In this document: in pieces, positions 42,358-51,666 of the stretch
Layout of the letters: each line of letters opens with the position of its first letter
How positions within the stretch are numbered: the first letter of the stretch is position 1
From: CAYRDC01 sp964422925
GTDB lineage: Bacteria > Bacteroidota > Bacteroidia > Chitinophagales > S012-47
Assembly (NCBI GenBank): GCA_964422925.1
Contig: CAYRDC010000004.1
Coordinates: 62,001-126,000, forward strand
Direction: 5' to 3'
Length of the DNA stretch: 64,000 nt
Translations under genes and position numbers: made by a program
Notes under the pieces: generated by a model
What the model was told of the DNA's origin: nothing
Database searches by the model: none
The model's input: only the letters and a program-made list of their open reading frames with translations

Positions 42358-42743
42358 CGATTCTGGCTTCTGGCTTTTTTTGCTTCAATACTCAGCGTAG
42401 CATGTGGTACAGCCCGCAAGCGTTCTTTCGAAATCAACTTGCCGGTTTCCCGGCATATGCCGTAGGTTTTATTTTCAATCCGGACCAGGGCAGCCTGCAG
42501 CTTTTTGATAAAGGCAATCTGACGGGAGGCTAATTGGGTCAAATGCTCCTTTTCCATGGTGCCTGTACCGTCATCCAGCCCGGAAAAACGGCTGGCTGTA
42601 TCGTCCGTGCCATTGCTGGAGGCATTGGTTATCTGCTCCTGAAGAAACTGTAATTCCTTTTCAGCTTTCTCAATTTTATCCAGGATCAATTCTTTGAATT
42701 CCTGGAGTTCCTCATCGCTATATCGAACCTTTTCCTTTGTCAT
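42354..42743 (-). CDS. DksA/TraR-like protein with degenerate zinc finger
   Basis: A 129-residue protein: a coiled-coil pair (about 8-95, FKELILDKIEKAEKELQFLQ, RQIAFIKKLQAALVRIEN) and the C-terminal YGICRETGKLISKERLRAVP. Only one cysteine of the C4 finger remains, which is usual in Bacteroidota homologues of this kind. Likely binds RNA polymerase through its secondary channel as DksA does, but this is inferred. It sits between ileS and lspA, a conserved order in the phylum. Confidence 0.88.
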   Translation of the reverse strand: MTKEKVRYSDEELQEFKELILDKIEKAEKELQFLQEQITNASSNGTDDTASRFSGLDDGTGTMEKEHLTQLASRQIAFIKKLQAALVRIENKTYGICRETGKLISKERLRAVPHATLSIEAKKARSQNR

Positions 42744-42754
42744 ATTTCCTTGTT

Positions 42755-45700
42755 TTAGATTAGACTGATGTCCGCCTTAATGGGAACATCGTTTACATCA
42801 ATCACTGTATCCGAAGAAATATCCTGTGAGAATGTAAGGTCAGTTGCCAGAATTTCTGTGCAAATATAATCCTTAAACGCGTTTATTGCATAATGCAATC
42901 TTGGCTGGTCTTCCAGGGCTACTTTAATCCGGTCAGTGACCCGGAAACCTTTTTCTTTCCGGAGCCGCTGGATCTTGTTTACCAGTTCGCGCGCTATGCC
43001 TTCCGCTTCAAGCTCTTTGGTAATGGTTATATCCAGGGCTACGGTCAGGTTCTTTTCGCTGGCCACCAGCCAGCCGGGAATATCTTCGGTAGTGATTTCC
43101 ACTTCTTCCCGTTTTAGTTCGTACGGCTCCTCTTCCAGGTCAATCGTTATGGACCGTTCCCGCTCCAGGCGCTTAATGTCATCCTGGCTGAATTCATTCA
43201 GTACGCGAACCAGGCTTTTCATTTTAGGTCCAAGCTTACTGCCGAGTTGTTTGAAATCCGGTTTGATTTTTTTCACGATCACCCCGCTGGTGTCATCCAC
43301 GTATTCCACCTTCTTTACATTCACCTCGGAACGGATCAGGTTTTCTACCTGCTGCACTTGTTTTTTGAACTGTTCATCCAGCACCGGAATCAGGATCCTG
43401 GCCAGGGGTTGGCGGACTTTGATATTGGATTTTTTCCGCAGGGAAAGTACCATGGATGAAAAGTCCTGCGCCAGTTGCATGCGTTCTTCCAAGTCTTTGT
43501 CGATTTCATCTTCCCGTATTTCAGGGAATAAAGCCAGGTGCACCGATTCTTCCCGGTCGGTATGCGCCACATCATTAAGCGACCGGTACAGGAACTCCGC
43601 GAAAAAAGGCGCGACAGGGGCCATAAGCTGGCTGACCGTAAACAGGCAGAGGTACAGGGTTTGGTAAGCCGATATTTTGTCGTGCGAGTATTCGCCTTTC
43701 CAGAAGCGCCTGCGGCATAAGCGCACATACCAGTTGCTCAGGTGGTCAATCACAAAGGTTTGGATGGCGCGCACCGCCCGGGTAGGTTCGTAACTGCCGT
43801 AATAACCGTCCACATCCCGTACCAGGGAATTCAGCAGGGAGATAATCCACCGGTCGATTTCAGGCCGTTCGCTCACCGGAATTTCATCTTCCTCGTGGCA
43901 ATACCCGTCAATATTCGCATACAAGGCGAAAAACGCGTAAGTGTTAAACAGGGTACCGAAGAATTTCCGCCTCACCTCCTCCAGCCCTTTTAGGTCAAAT
44001 TTCAGGTTTTCCCAGGGCTGGTTATTTTCCATCATATACCAGCGCGTGGCATCCGCTCCGTACTGATTAATGGTTTCAAACGGATCTACGGCATTGCCTA
44101 GGCGCTTGGACATTTTGTTGCCGTTTTTGTCCAATACCAGCCCGTTGGATACCACATTTTTAAATGCCACACTATCGAAAAGGAGTACCGCCAGGGCATG
44201 CAGGGTAAAAAACCACCCGCGGGTTTGATCAACGCCTTCCGCTATGAAATCAGCCGGAAAATTTTTCTTAAAGGCTTCCTTGTTTTCAAAAGGATAGTGC
44301 CACTGGGCGTAAGGCATGGCCCCCGAGTCGAACCATACATCAATAAGATCCGGTTCGCGGAACATCTTTTTCCCGGAATCCGAAACCAGCACAATCCGGT
44401 CCACGAAAGGCCGGTGCAGATCAAAATCATCCGGAAGGGGTTTGTCCATAAACCCGGCTGCCACTGCCTTTTCCACTTCAGCGCGAAGCTCTGCCACGGA
44501 ACCTATGCATTTCAGCTCTTCCCGGTCTTCCGTTGCCCATATGGGAAGCGGTGTGCCCCAGAACCTTGACCTGGAAAGATTCCAGTCCACCAGGTTTTCC
44601 AGCCAGTTGCCGAAACGCCCCGACCCGGTAAAAGGCGGTTGCCAGTTAATGGTCCGGTTCAGCTCGACCATGCGTTTCTTGAGAGCAGTGGTTTTGATGA
44701 ACCAGCTGTCCAGCGGATAATAGATAACAGGCTTGTCAGTGCGCCAGCAGTGCGGGTAGGAGTGCACGAATTTCTCAATGCGGAAGGCCTTGTTCTCCTG
44801 TTTCAGCTTTACCACTATGTCAATGTCCACCGGTTCGTAATCCGGTTCATCTTTGTAGTTTTTGACATATCGGCCGGCAAAATCGGTCACAACATCCAGG
44901 AACTTACCCTGCCTGTCGACCAGGGTTAACGATCCGATACCATTTTCACGGGCTACCTGCAGGTCGTCCGCGCCAAAGCTCGGGGCGATGTGCACAATGC
45001 CGGTTCCGTCTTCGGTGCTTACAAAATCACCCGCGATCACCCGGAACGCGTCCCCGTCTTCCGGCTGGGCATAGGGCAACAGCTGTTCATAATCCCAGCC
45101 CAGAATGTCTTTTCCGGAAATGGTCTCCACGGGCAGCCACGGAATTTTCTTGCCTGCCGGATCAAGGGAGGAAAATTCTTCTTCACTGCCGGCCCGCACA
45201 AAACCGGCTTTTTCACTAAAATAAGCTCCGATGCGGTTCGTGGCTATGAGCAGGGTGCCCGGTTTCCGGGTATAGGGATTATAGGTTCTGATCCAGGTGT
45301 ATTCAATGTCGCGCCCGACAGCCAGTGCGGTATTCGAAGGCAGGGTCCAGGGCGTGGTGGTCCAGGCCAGGAAATAGTACCCGGGTTTGCCTTTTACGGC
45401 AAATTGAGCCACCACGGAAGTGTCTTTCACCTCCCGGTAGGCCCCCGGCAGGTTCAGCTCATGCGAACTCAACCCGGTTCCCGCGGCCGGAGAATAGGGC
45501 TGGATGGTATATCCTTTATACAAAAGTCCTTTATCGAAAAGCTGCTTGAGCAGATACCATAAGGTCTCGATGTACCGGTTGTCGAAAGTGATATACGGAT
45601 GATCCAGGTCAATCCAATAGCCCATCTTGCGGGTCAACTCATCCCAGGCGTCTTTGTATTGCATGACCTCCTGGCGGCAGGTGGCATTGTATTCCTCAAT

Positions 45701-46051
45701 GCTGATGGTTTTGCCAATATCTTCTTTTGTGATGTTGAGCTTTTTTTCAACCTGGAGTTCAACCGGCAAGCCATGGGTGTCCCATCCGCCCTTCCGGTTT
45801 ACCAGAAAACCTTTCTGGGTTTTGTAGCGGCAAAACAGATCTTTGATTGTCCGGGCCAGCACGTGGTGAATGCCCGGCATACCGTTGGCAGAGGGAGGCC
45901 CTTCATAAAACACAAAAGCAGGCGCATCCTTCCTGGCTTCCAGGCTCTTGCGGAAAATATCATTCGTCTCCCAATACTGCAGAATTTCCGATTCCAGGGC
46001 CGGCAGGTCAAGTTGCTTTATTTCACGAAACCGGTTTTCAGACCTTTTCAT
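42755..46051 (-). CDS. ileS: Isoleucyl-tRNA synthetase
   Basis: A 1098-residue class I synthetase charging tRNA-Ile. The HIGH-type motif is PGIHHVLART near 60-68, and the KMSKS-type loop is KMSKRLGN near 647-654. The editing domain lies between them (WTTTPWTLPSN). RSRFWGTPLPIW and WFDSGAMPYAQW are conserved catalytic-core blocks. The length and KMSKR loop resemble the eukaryote-like (type 2) IleRS group, which is often insensitive to mupirocin; that sensitivity is inference. Starts 14 bp inside the end of the RND transporter gene; dksA-like gene follows after 11 bp. Confidence 0.97.
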   Translation of the reverse strand: MKRSENRFREIKQLDLPALESEILQYWETNDIFRKSLEARKDAPAFVFYEGPPSANGMPGIHHVLARTIKDLFCRYKTQKGFLVNRKGGWDTHGLPVELQVEKKLNITKEDIGKTISIEEYNATCRQEVMQYKDAWDELTRKMGYWIDLDHPYITFDNRYIETLWYLLKQLFDKGLLYKGYTIQPYSPAAGTGLSSHELNLPGAYREVKDTSVVAQFAVKGKPGYYFLAWTTTPWTLPSNTALAVGRDIEYTWIRTYNPYTRKPGTLLIATNRIGAYFSEKAGFVRAGSEEEFSSLDPAGKKIPWLPVETISGKDILGWDYEQLLPYAQPEDGDAFRVIAGDFVSTEDGTGIVHIAPSFGADDLQVARENGIGSLTLVDRQGKFLDVVTDFAGRYVKNYKDEPDYEPVDIDIVVKLKQENKAFRIEKFVHSYPHCWRTDKPVIYYPLDSWFIKTTALKKRMVELNRTINWQPPFTGSGRFGNWLENLVDWNLSRSRFWGTPLPIWATEDREELKCIGSVAELRAEVEKAVAAGFMDKPLPDDFDLHRPFVDRIVLVSDSGKKMFREPDLIDVWFDSGAMPYAQWHYPFENKEAFKKNFPADFIAEGVDQTRGWFFTLHALAVLLFDSVAFKNVVSNGLVLDKNGNKMSKRLGNAVDPFETINQYGADATRWYMMENNQPWENLKFDLKGLEEVRRKFFGTLFNTYAFFALYANIDGYCHEEDEIPVSERPEIDRWIISLLNSLVRDVDGYYGSYEPTRAVRAIQTFVIDHLSNWYVRLCRRRFWKGEYSHDKISAYQTLYLCLFTVSQLMAPVAPFFAEFLYRSLNDVAHTDREESVHLALFPEIREDEIDKDLEERMQLAQDFSSMVLSLRKKSNIKVRQPLARILIPVLDEQFKKQVQQVENLIRSEVNVKKVEYVDDTSGVIVKKIKPDFKQLGSKLGPKMKSLVRVLNEFSQDDIKRLERERSITIDLEEEPYELKREEVEITTEDIPGWLVASEKNLTVALDITITKELEAEGIARELVNKIQRLRKEKGFRVTDRIKVALEDQPRLHYAINAFKDYICTEILATDLTFSQDISSDTVIDVNDVPIKADISLI

Positions 46052-48440
46052 TATCCACTTTAAGTTTATCGCCTTCTATATCCTCTTCATCTTCATTAAA
46101 CACATCAATCAGGGGCTCGCTGCGTATGGCTTTCCGGTCAACAACTTTTTCAAAGCTCATCAGTATGGCGGGCAAAACCACCAGGTTGCACATTAAGGCT
46201 ACAATAAAGGTTACCGAAGTCAACCGGCCGAGATTCACCGTACCCTGGAAATTGGAAAAGGTGAAAATAAAGAACCCGCAAAACAGGATCAGGCTGGTAT
46301 AAATCATGCTCAATCCCGTTTCCCGCAGGGAGGTGACTACGGTTTTTCCGATATCCCAGTTATGGCGATAAAGCTCCTGGCGGTATTTGGCCAGGAAATG
46401 AATGGTATAATCCACCGAAATACCCAGGGCAATGCTGAAAATCAGCACGGTAGATGGTTTCAGGGAAATACCCGCGTAGCCCATGATGCCGGCTGTGACC
46501 ATCAGGGGTATTAAATTGGTTATCAGCGAAAAGAACAACATGCGGAAAGACCGGAACAGGTAAAACATAATGGCTGCTATCAGCAACAGGGCAATGGCAA
46601 CGGATTGAATCAGGCCTCTTACCATGTAGTCATAGCCTGCCAGGGCTATGAGGCTGGTTCCGGTAAAGGACACGTCATAATCCTCCGGGGGAAATACCGA
46701 TTCCACCTTTGGCTTGATAAGGTCCAATACTTTTGGCATGGAGTCAGAGCCAATGTCTGCCACATTCAGGCTGATCCGGGCGATGCGCAGGGAGTCATCC
46801 AGGAATTTCACATCAATGGTTGTGTCGCTGGTCGAATGTTTAATATAAGACCTCAGCCTGGGGTCGGAACTGATTTCCAGCTTTGTGGGCAGGCGGTAGC
46901 GCGAGGGCCTGCCGTGGTGGTAAGCCTGGTTGGCCAGCTTAAAGGCTTCCACGATAGACAAAGGCCTGCTGAACATTTTAAAACCGGAGAGGGAATCCTG
47001 CAAGGCTTTCAGCTTGCGCACAAAGTTATAATTCGTGGCACCCTTCGGTTTCCGGGTATCTATCAAAATGTTAAAGGGAAGGATCCCGTTAAATTCCTTT
47101 TCGAAAAACTTCAGGTCCTGGTAGGCTTTGGATTTGGAAGGCACATCGTCCAGGATAAAACCCCTTGACTGTAAACGGATCATACCACCCGCTGCCAGCA
47201 GTACCACCACAGCCGTAAGCGCAAAAACCCTGGTTTTATATCGTCTTGCCCAAAGCTCGAACCGGTCAAGCACCACGTGAAAAGCTTTTCTTTCCAGGTG
47301 GTGTACATGCGACTGCTTGGGGCTGGGCAGGTAGCTGAATATGATGGGAATGCCCAGCGTAGTCAGCACGAACAAGCCGGAAATGGCCAGGAATGCCACA
47401 ATCCCGAACTCAGTTAAAATTCGCACATGGGTAAATGTAAACACTCCGAACCCGATGGCTGTGGTCAGGTTGGTGTAAAAGGTAGCGTTGCCGATTTTTT
47501 CAATAGTGCGCATCAGGGCGCGCTGTTTGTTCTCATGCTTCCGGAACTCGGTGTGGTACTTATTCAGCAAATAGACACAATTCGGGATCCCGATTACAAT
47601 AATCAATGTGGGCATGGTCCCGGTCAGGATGGTGAGCTTATAGCCAAACATAGACACGATGCCCATAGACCATATAGCGCCCACCAATACCACCAGCATG
47701 GGAAATATCACCGCGTAAATATTCCGGAACAACAGGAAAAGTATGAGCGAAAGCAATATCAGGGCATAGATGATAAACCGGAACAATTCGGATTCCAGCA
47801 CTTCCGCGATATAACTCCTGATAAAAGGCAAGCCTGAAAAATGCAGCTCTGTGTTGAACCGGTCGGCAAATTTTTGACCCAGCGCCAGTATTTCATTCAC
47901 AATGGCAAACCTTTCCTTCGTATCAAGCTGATGTTTTTTGAAGGAAACAGCCATAAGGGTGGTATGTGTACGCGTATTGTAAAGAAGGCCTTCATAAAAC
48001 GGAAGGGATAAAAACACCTGCTTGAAACTATCGAGTTCTGCCTGGTTTTTGGGCAGATGCTCCATGATGCGGACTGTTTCAAATGACTTGAGCGAATCAT
48101 TTCTGCGAATGTTATAGGCAGTAGGGATGCTTAACACGCCACTGATACCCTCAATTTGCCGGATCTTTTCGCCCAATTCGTACCAGGCGGTAAAAAAATC
48201 GATATGGAAAAAGTCAAAAGACTTGACTCCGATGACCATGACGTTGCCGTCTTCTCCAAACTCTTTCTTAAAATCTACATACCGGATATAGTCAGGATCA
48301 TCGGAAGGCACTACCTTGGCGTAATCATAGGCAATTTTGGTATCCTTGGCAAACCAGGCCATTACCGCGGTGATAATCAGCAAGAGGATGCCCAACGGGC
48401 CGCGATTGCGTAAAACCTGGATAGATAAAAAGGACCACAT
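46038..48440 (-). CDS. RND/MMPL superfamily transporter
   Basis: An 800-residue inner-membrane protein with the 12-helix duplicated RND plan: helix 1 (PLGILLLIITAVMAWFA), a large periplasmic loop to about 210, five helices (210-390), helix 7 near 410, a second loop and five final helices. ALGISVDYTIHFLAKYRQEL near 665 and the matching first-half IVIGIPNCVYLLNKYHTEF are the sterol-sensing/MMPL-like transport motifs. No partner fusion or outer-membrane protein lies adjacent. Substrates of this branch are often lipids or hopanoid-like compounds, unknown here. Overlaps ileS by 14 bp. Confidence 0.9.
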   Translation of the reverse strand: MWSFLSIQVLRNRGPLGILLLIITAVMAWFAKDTKIAYDYAKVVPSDDPDYIRYVDFKKEFGEDGNVMVIGVKSFDFFHIDFFTAWYELGEKIRQIEGISGVLSIPTAYNIRRNDSLKSFETVRIMEHLPKNQAELDSFKQVFLSLPFYEGLLYNTRTHTTLMAVSFKKHQLDTKERFAIVNEILALGQKFADRFNTELHFSGLPFIRSYIAEVLESELFRFIIYALILLSLILFLLFRNIYAVIFPMLVVLVGAIWSMGIVSMFGYKLTILTGTMPTLIIVIGIPNCVYLLNKYHTEFRKHENKQRALMRTIEKIGNATFYTNLTTAIGFGVFTFTHVRILTEFGIVAFLAISGLFVLTTLGIPIIFSYLPSPKQSHVHHLERKAFHVVLDRFELWARRYKTRVFALTAVVVLLAAGGMIRLQSRGFILDDVPSKSKAYQDLKFFEKEFNGILPFNILIDTRKPKGATNYNFVRKLKALQDSLSGFKMFSRPLSIVEAFKLANQAYHHGRPSRYRLPTKLEISSDPRLRSYIKHSTSDTTIDVKFLDDSLRIARISLNVADIGSDSMPKVLDLIKPKVESVFPPEDYDVSFTGTSLIALAGYDYMVRGLIQSVAIALLLIAAIMFYLFRSFRMLFFSLITNLIPLMVTAGIMGYAGISLKPSTVLIFSIALGISVDYTIHFLAKYRQELYRHNWDIGKTVVTSLRETGLSMIYTSLILFCGFFIFTFSNFQGTVNLGRLTSVTFIVALMCNLVVLPAILMSFEKVVDRKAIRSEPLIDVFNEDEEDIEGDKLKVDNEKV

Positions 48441-48600
48441 TTGCCTTTAAAATTGGGCGCTAAATTAGTAAAATTGCGCCTAAGCAGCCTTTATAAAACC
48501 AGCAGTTAATCATTCCGGATTTTTTTGAGGTTCAATAAAATAGGCTTGCCCGGAAATCGTTCCTTTGCATAACCCAATGAACCGGTTACTAAATGTTTCT

Positions 48601-50910
48601 ATGAAGTATTCCACGCTTGTCCTGCTTTTGATTCTCCTGGGAGTGCCGCTGGCCAAAGCCCAAATCGTTCCGGTAGGCACCTGGGTCGACCACCTGCCCT
48701 ACCGCAGCTGCCATGACGTGACAAACGGAGACCAGAAGATTTACTGCGCGGCTGAATATGCGGTTTTTTCCTTTGACAAGAAGGATAAATACATGCTGAA
48801 AATCAGCAAAGCTACCGGCTTGTCCGACATAGGTATTCGAAGAATCAAATACCACCCGGACAAAAAGCTGTTGCTCATTGCCTACGAAAACGGTAACCTG
48901 GATATTTATTCTTCAGGGCAGGTAAGCAATATACCCGACCTGAAAGATGCCAATTCTGCGGGAGGCAAAATCATTCATCATATCAATTTTTCAGGCTCGC
49001 TGGCCTACCTGTCGGTCAGCTTTGGCATTATAGTGCTCGACCTGGATAAAAAAGAAATCAAGGACACTTACCGGATCGGGCCGGGAGGCACCGACCTGGA
49101 AGTTTTTGCCACCGCTTCTGATGGGGAAAATCTGTTTGCCGCCACCAAAAACGGGATTTACCGCGCTTCCCTGGTAAACGGGGATAACCTGTTAAGCTTT
49201 AACAGCTGGCACTTGCAGGGCCCGTCTGAAGGCATTGCTTCCGGAAAATCGGAGCTGATCGAAACCTTTGGCGGAACAGTATACGGGGTGGTAAACGATT
49301 CGATATTCCGTTATGAAAACAGTTCGTGGAGTTTTTTCTATTCCGCCCCCGGATGGACTATAATAAACCTGTCGGCTGAGGGACAGCACCTGCTGGTTAC
49401 GGAATGGAAAGGTAATGAACCGCCCGATTCCACCCGCTTTACCCTGCTCGACAGCGATCAAACCTTTTCTCGTGTGAGTCTTGGGAACAGCGTGGCCGTG
49501 CCGAAACAGGCCATAGAAGATGAATCCGGGCTGTTATGGGTGGCCGACTTCTGGAAAGGGCTGATCCGTTATGATTTCCAGGCAGCCACAAGCTATTACC
49601 CCAACGGACCGTGGAGCAACCGGATTTATGCCATGGATTTTGCCCAAAACACTTTATGGGTGGCCCCGGGCGCTATTAACAATGCCTGGAATTTTACCTA
49701 TAACAAGGACGGGTTTTTCCGCTATGAAAACCATTGGTGGATCAACAATCACATGTTCAATACGCCCGAACTTTCCGGAGTCTTTGATATTGTCGCGGTT
49801 ATGGCAGACCCGCAATCCGGCATTACCTATTTTGGATCCCACGCCAGCGGAGTTATAAAATTTGATCACGGACAGATTGAAATCTGGGATAAGAACAACA
49901 CGCCCTTAAAAGCCCCGAGCGGGGATACGACCCGGACGCATATAGGCGGGTTCGCCCTGGATGCTGACCGGAATCTCTGGATGACCAATAACGGCACGTC
50001 CAAGCCCCTGGTAGTGCGCACACCCGATGGCAATTGGTACAGTTACGCCCTACCCCAAAATATCCGCGATGTAAGCGACATCCTGATCGACCAGCAGGGC
50101 CGGCTCTGGATCATAGAACCGCGCAATACCAACTTCGGGCTGGTGGTGTATGACTACAACAACACGCCTGACGATCCTTCAGACGACCAGGCTATTGCCT
50201 TAAAACAAGGTATCGGCCAGGGCAACCTCCCTTCCAACGAAGTAAACTGCATCGCGATGGACCATGACGGGGAAATCTGGATCGGTACGGATGCCGGAAT
50301 CTCCGTGTTTTACTGCCCCTGGGATGTGATCAACGGCACCTGTGACGCGGCCCCGATCATTGTGGAGCAGGATGGGTTCCTGGCTTATTTATTCGAATCC
50401 GAAATCGTAAACGATATTGAAGTGGACGGAGCCAACCGGAAATGGATTGCCACCAACAACGGGGTATGGCTCATGTCTCCGGACGGTACGGAGCAAATTG
50501 AATATTTCAATGCCAGCAACAGTCCCCTGTTGTCAGATGAAGTACTGGACGTGGCTATTGACCCCGAAAGCGGCACGGTGTACTTCGGCACTTCCAAAGG
50601 CATCATTTCCTACCGCGGAACCGCCACCGAGGGCAGCCCTACCCACAGCAACGTAACCGTGTTTCCGAATCCGGTCCGAGAGGATTACCACGGTCCTATT
50701 GCCATCAAAGGCCTGGTAGAGAACGCGTATGTCAAGATCACTGATGTGAGCGGGAACCTGGTTTATTCCACCCGTGCGCTAGGCGGCCAGGCCATCTGGA
50801 ATGGCCTGCTGCCAAACGGTCAGCGGGCACAAACCGGGGTGTACCTGATTTTCAGCATGAGCGAAGACGGCACCGAAACTTTTGTCAGCAAACTACTGCT
50901 AATACACTGA
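48601..50910 (+). CDS. porZ: PorZ-like type IX secretion system protein
   Basis: A 769-residue exported protein. ATG 48601 gives the signal MKYSTLVLLLILLGVPLAKAQ. Two beta-propeller halves follow (motifs such as GLSDIGIRRIKYHPDKK and LWVADFWKGLIRYDF), then a two-component-regulator-propeller style repeat (GEIWIGTDAGISVF). It closes with a T9SS-type C-terminal domain: VTVFPNPVRED, KITDVSGNLVYST, TGVYLIF. PorZ is a surface subunit of the T9SS attachment complex that recruits A-LPS-bearing cargo. The porZ-recO order is common in Bacteroidota and supports this call. Confidence 0.87.
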   Translation: MKYSTLVLLLILLGVPLAKAQIVPVGTWVDHLPYRSCHDVTNGDQKIYCAAEYAVFSFDKKDKYMLKISKATGLSDIGIRRIKYHPDKKLLLIAYENGNLDIYSSGQVSNIPDLKDANSAGGKIIHHINFSGSLAYLSVSFGIIVLDLDKKEIKDTYRIGPGGTDLEVFATASDGENLFAATKNGIYRASLVNGDNLLSFNSWHLQGPSEGIASGKSELIETFGGTVYGVVNDSIFRYENSSWSFFYSAPGWTIINLSAEGQHLLVTEWKGNEPPDSTRFTLLDSDQTFSRVSLGNSVAVPKQAIEDESGLLWVADFWKGLIRYDFQAATSYYPNGPWSNRIYAMDFAQNTLWVAPGAINNAWNFTYNKDGFFRYENHWWINNHMFNTPELSGVFDIVAVMADPQSGITYFGSHASGVIKFDHGQIEIWDKNNTPLKAPSGDTTRTHIGGFALDADRNLWMTNNGTSKPLVVRTPDGNWYSYALPQNIRDVSDILIDQQGRLWIIEPRNTNFGLVVYDYNNTPDDPSDDQAIALKQGIGQGNLPSNEVNCIAMDHDGEIWIGTDAGISVFYCPWDVINGTCDAAPIIVEQDGFLAYLFESEIVNDIEVDGANRKWIATNNGVWLMSPDGTEQIEYFNASNSPLLSDEVLDVAIDPESGTVYFGTSKGIISYRGTATEGSPTHSNVTVFPNPVREDYHGPIAIKGLVENAYVKITDVSGNLVYSTRALGGQAIWNGLLPNGQRAQTGVYLIFSMSEDGTETFVSKLLLIH

Positions 50911-50918
50911 CCATATCG

Positions 50919-50926
50919 TACCTTTG
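50919..50926 (+). promoter_or_regulatory. Bacteroidota -7 box (TACCTTTG) for recO
   Basis: TACCTTTG fits TAnnTTTG exactly, 9-16 bp after the porZ stop and 14 bp before the recO ATG. It suggests recO has its own promoter in addition to readthrough. Confidence 0.5.
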
Positions 50927-50940
50927 ACAAAAAGCCGGGC

Positions 50941-51666
50941 ATGATTCATGCCACCAAAGCCATTGTTTTACGAGCGGTAAAATATGCCGAAACTTCGATG
51001 GTCGTTACGGCCTACACCGAAAAATTCGGTATGCAGGCTTACCTGGTAAACCGGGTCAGGTCCTCCCGCTCCAAAATGCAGCAGTCCCTGTTTCAGCCCC
51101 TGTCATTGGTAGATATGATTGCTTATCACCGGGAGCAAAAAAACCTTCAGCGGATCAAGGAACTCCGCTTCGATTATTTATTTAAAACCCTTCCCTTCGA
51201 TATTCAGAAAAGCACGATCGCCATATTCCTGCAGGAGGTATTACTTCGCTCACTGAAGGAGGAGGAACCCAACGCCCGGGCATTCGGTTTCCTGCATGAC
51301 AGCATCGTACTGCTCGATGAAACCCGGGAATCCGTGGCGGATTTTCACCTCTGGTTCCTGGCTCAGTTTAGCGCGGTGCTTGGGTTTTTCCCTTCCGGCA
51401 CTTACAGCCTCGTAACCCCATATTTCAATATTCATTCGGGTACCTTCTGCGAAACGGGCACTTCCGGGGCGTCTTTGATAAAACCGCCTGAATCGGAATA
51501 TTTTTCAATGCTTATCTGGGCCGACCATTTCCCGGTAAACGGCCTGAAAATGCACCGGGAAGCCAGGAACCGGCTGCTGGATCACCTCCTGGCATACTAT
51601 GCATATCATTTGGAAGGGTTCGGCAAATTGCGTTCACCGGCTGTGCTGCAAACGATCTTTGACTGA
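50941..51666 (+). CDS. recO: DNA repair protein RecO
   Basis: A 241-residue recombination mediator with an N-terminal OB fold (KAIVLRAVKYAETSMVVTAY, FGMQAYLVNRVRSSRSKMQQ) and a helical C-terminal part (FHLWFLAQFSAVLGFFPS). The Zn-binding cysteines of some RecO proteins are reduced to a single CETG. It loads RecA onto SSB-coated DNA with RecR. Its last 33 bp overlap the convergent YfhO-family gene. Confidence 0.93.
   Translation: MIHATKAIVLRAVKYAETSMVVTAYTEKFGMQAYLVNRVRSSRSKMQQSLFQPLSLVDMIAYHREQKNLQRIKELRFDYLFKTLPFDIQKSTIAIFLQEVLLRSLKEEEPNARAFGFLHDSIVLLDETRESVADFHLWFLAQFSAVLGFFPSGTYSLVTPYFNIHSGTFCETGTSGASLIKPPESEYFSMLIWADHFPVNGLKMHREARNRLLDHLLAYYAYHLEGFGKLRSPAVLQTIFD

Noticed and set aside
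42354..42743. Loss of zinc-finger cysteines in the DksA-like protein
   Set aside because: The single-cysteine form is common to the Bacteroidota homologues at this locus, so it is a lineage trait and not a broken gene.
44098..44115. KMSKR instead of KMSKS in IleRS
   Set aside because: This is the ordinary form in the type 2/Bacteroidota IleRS group and not a defect.
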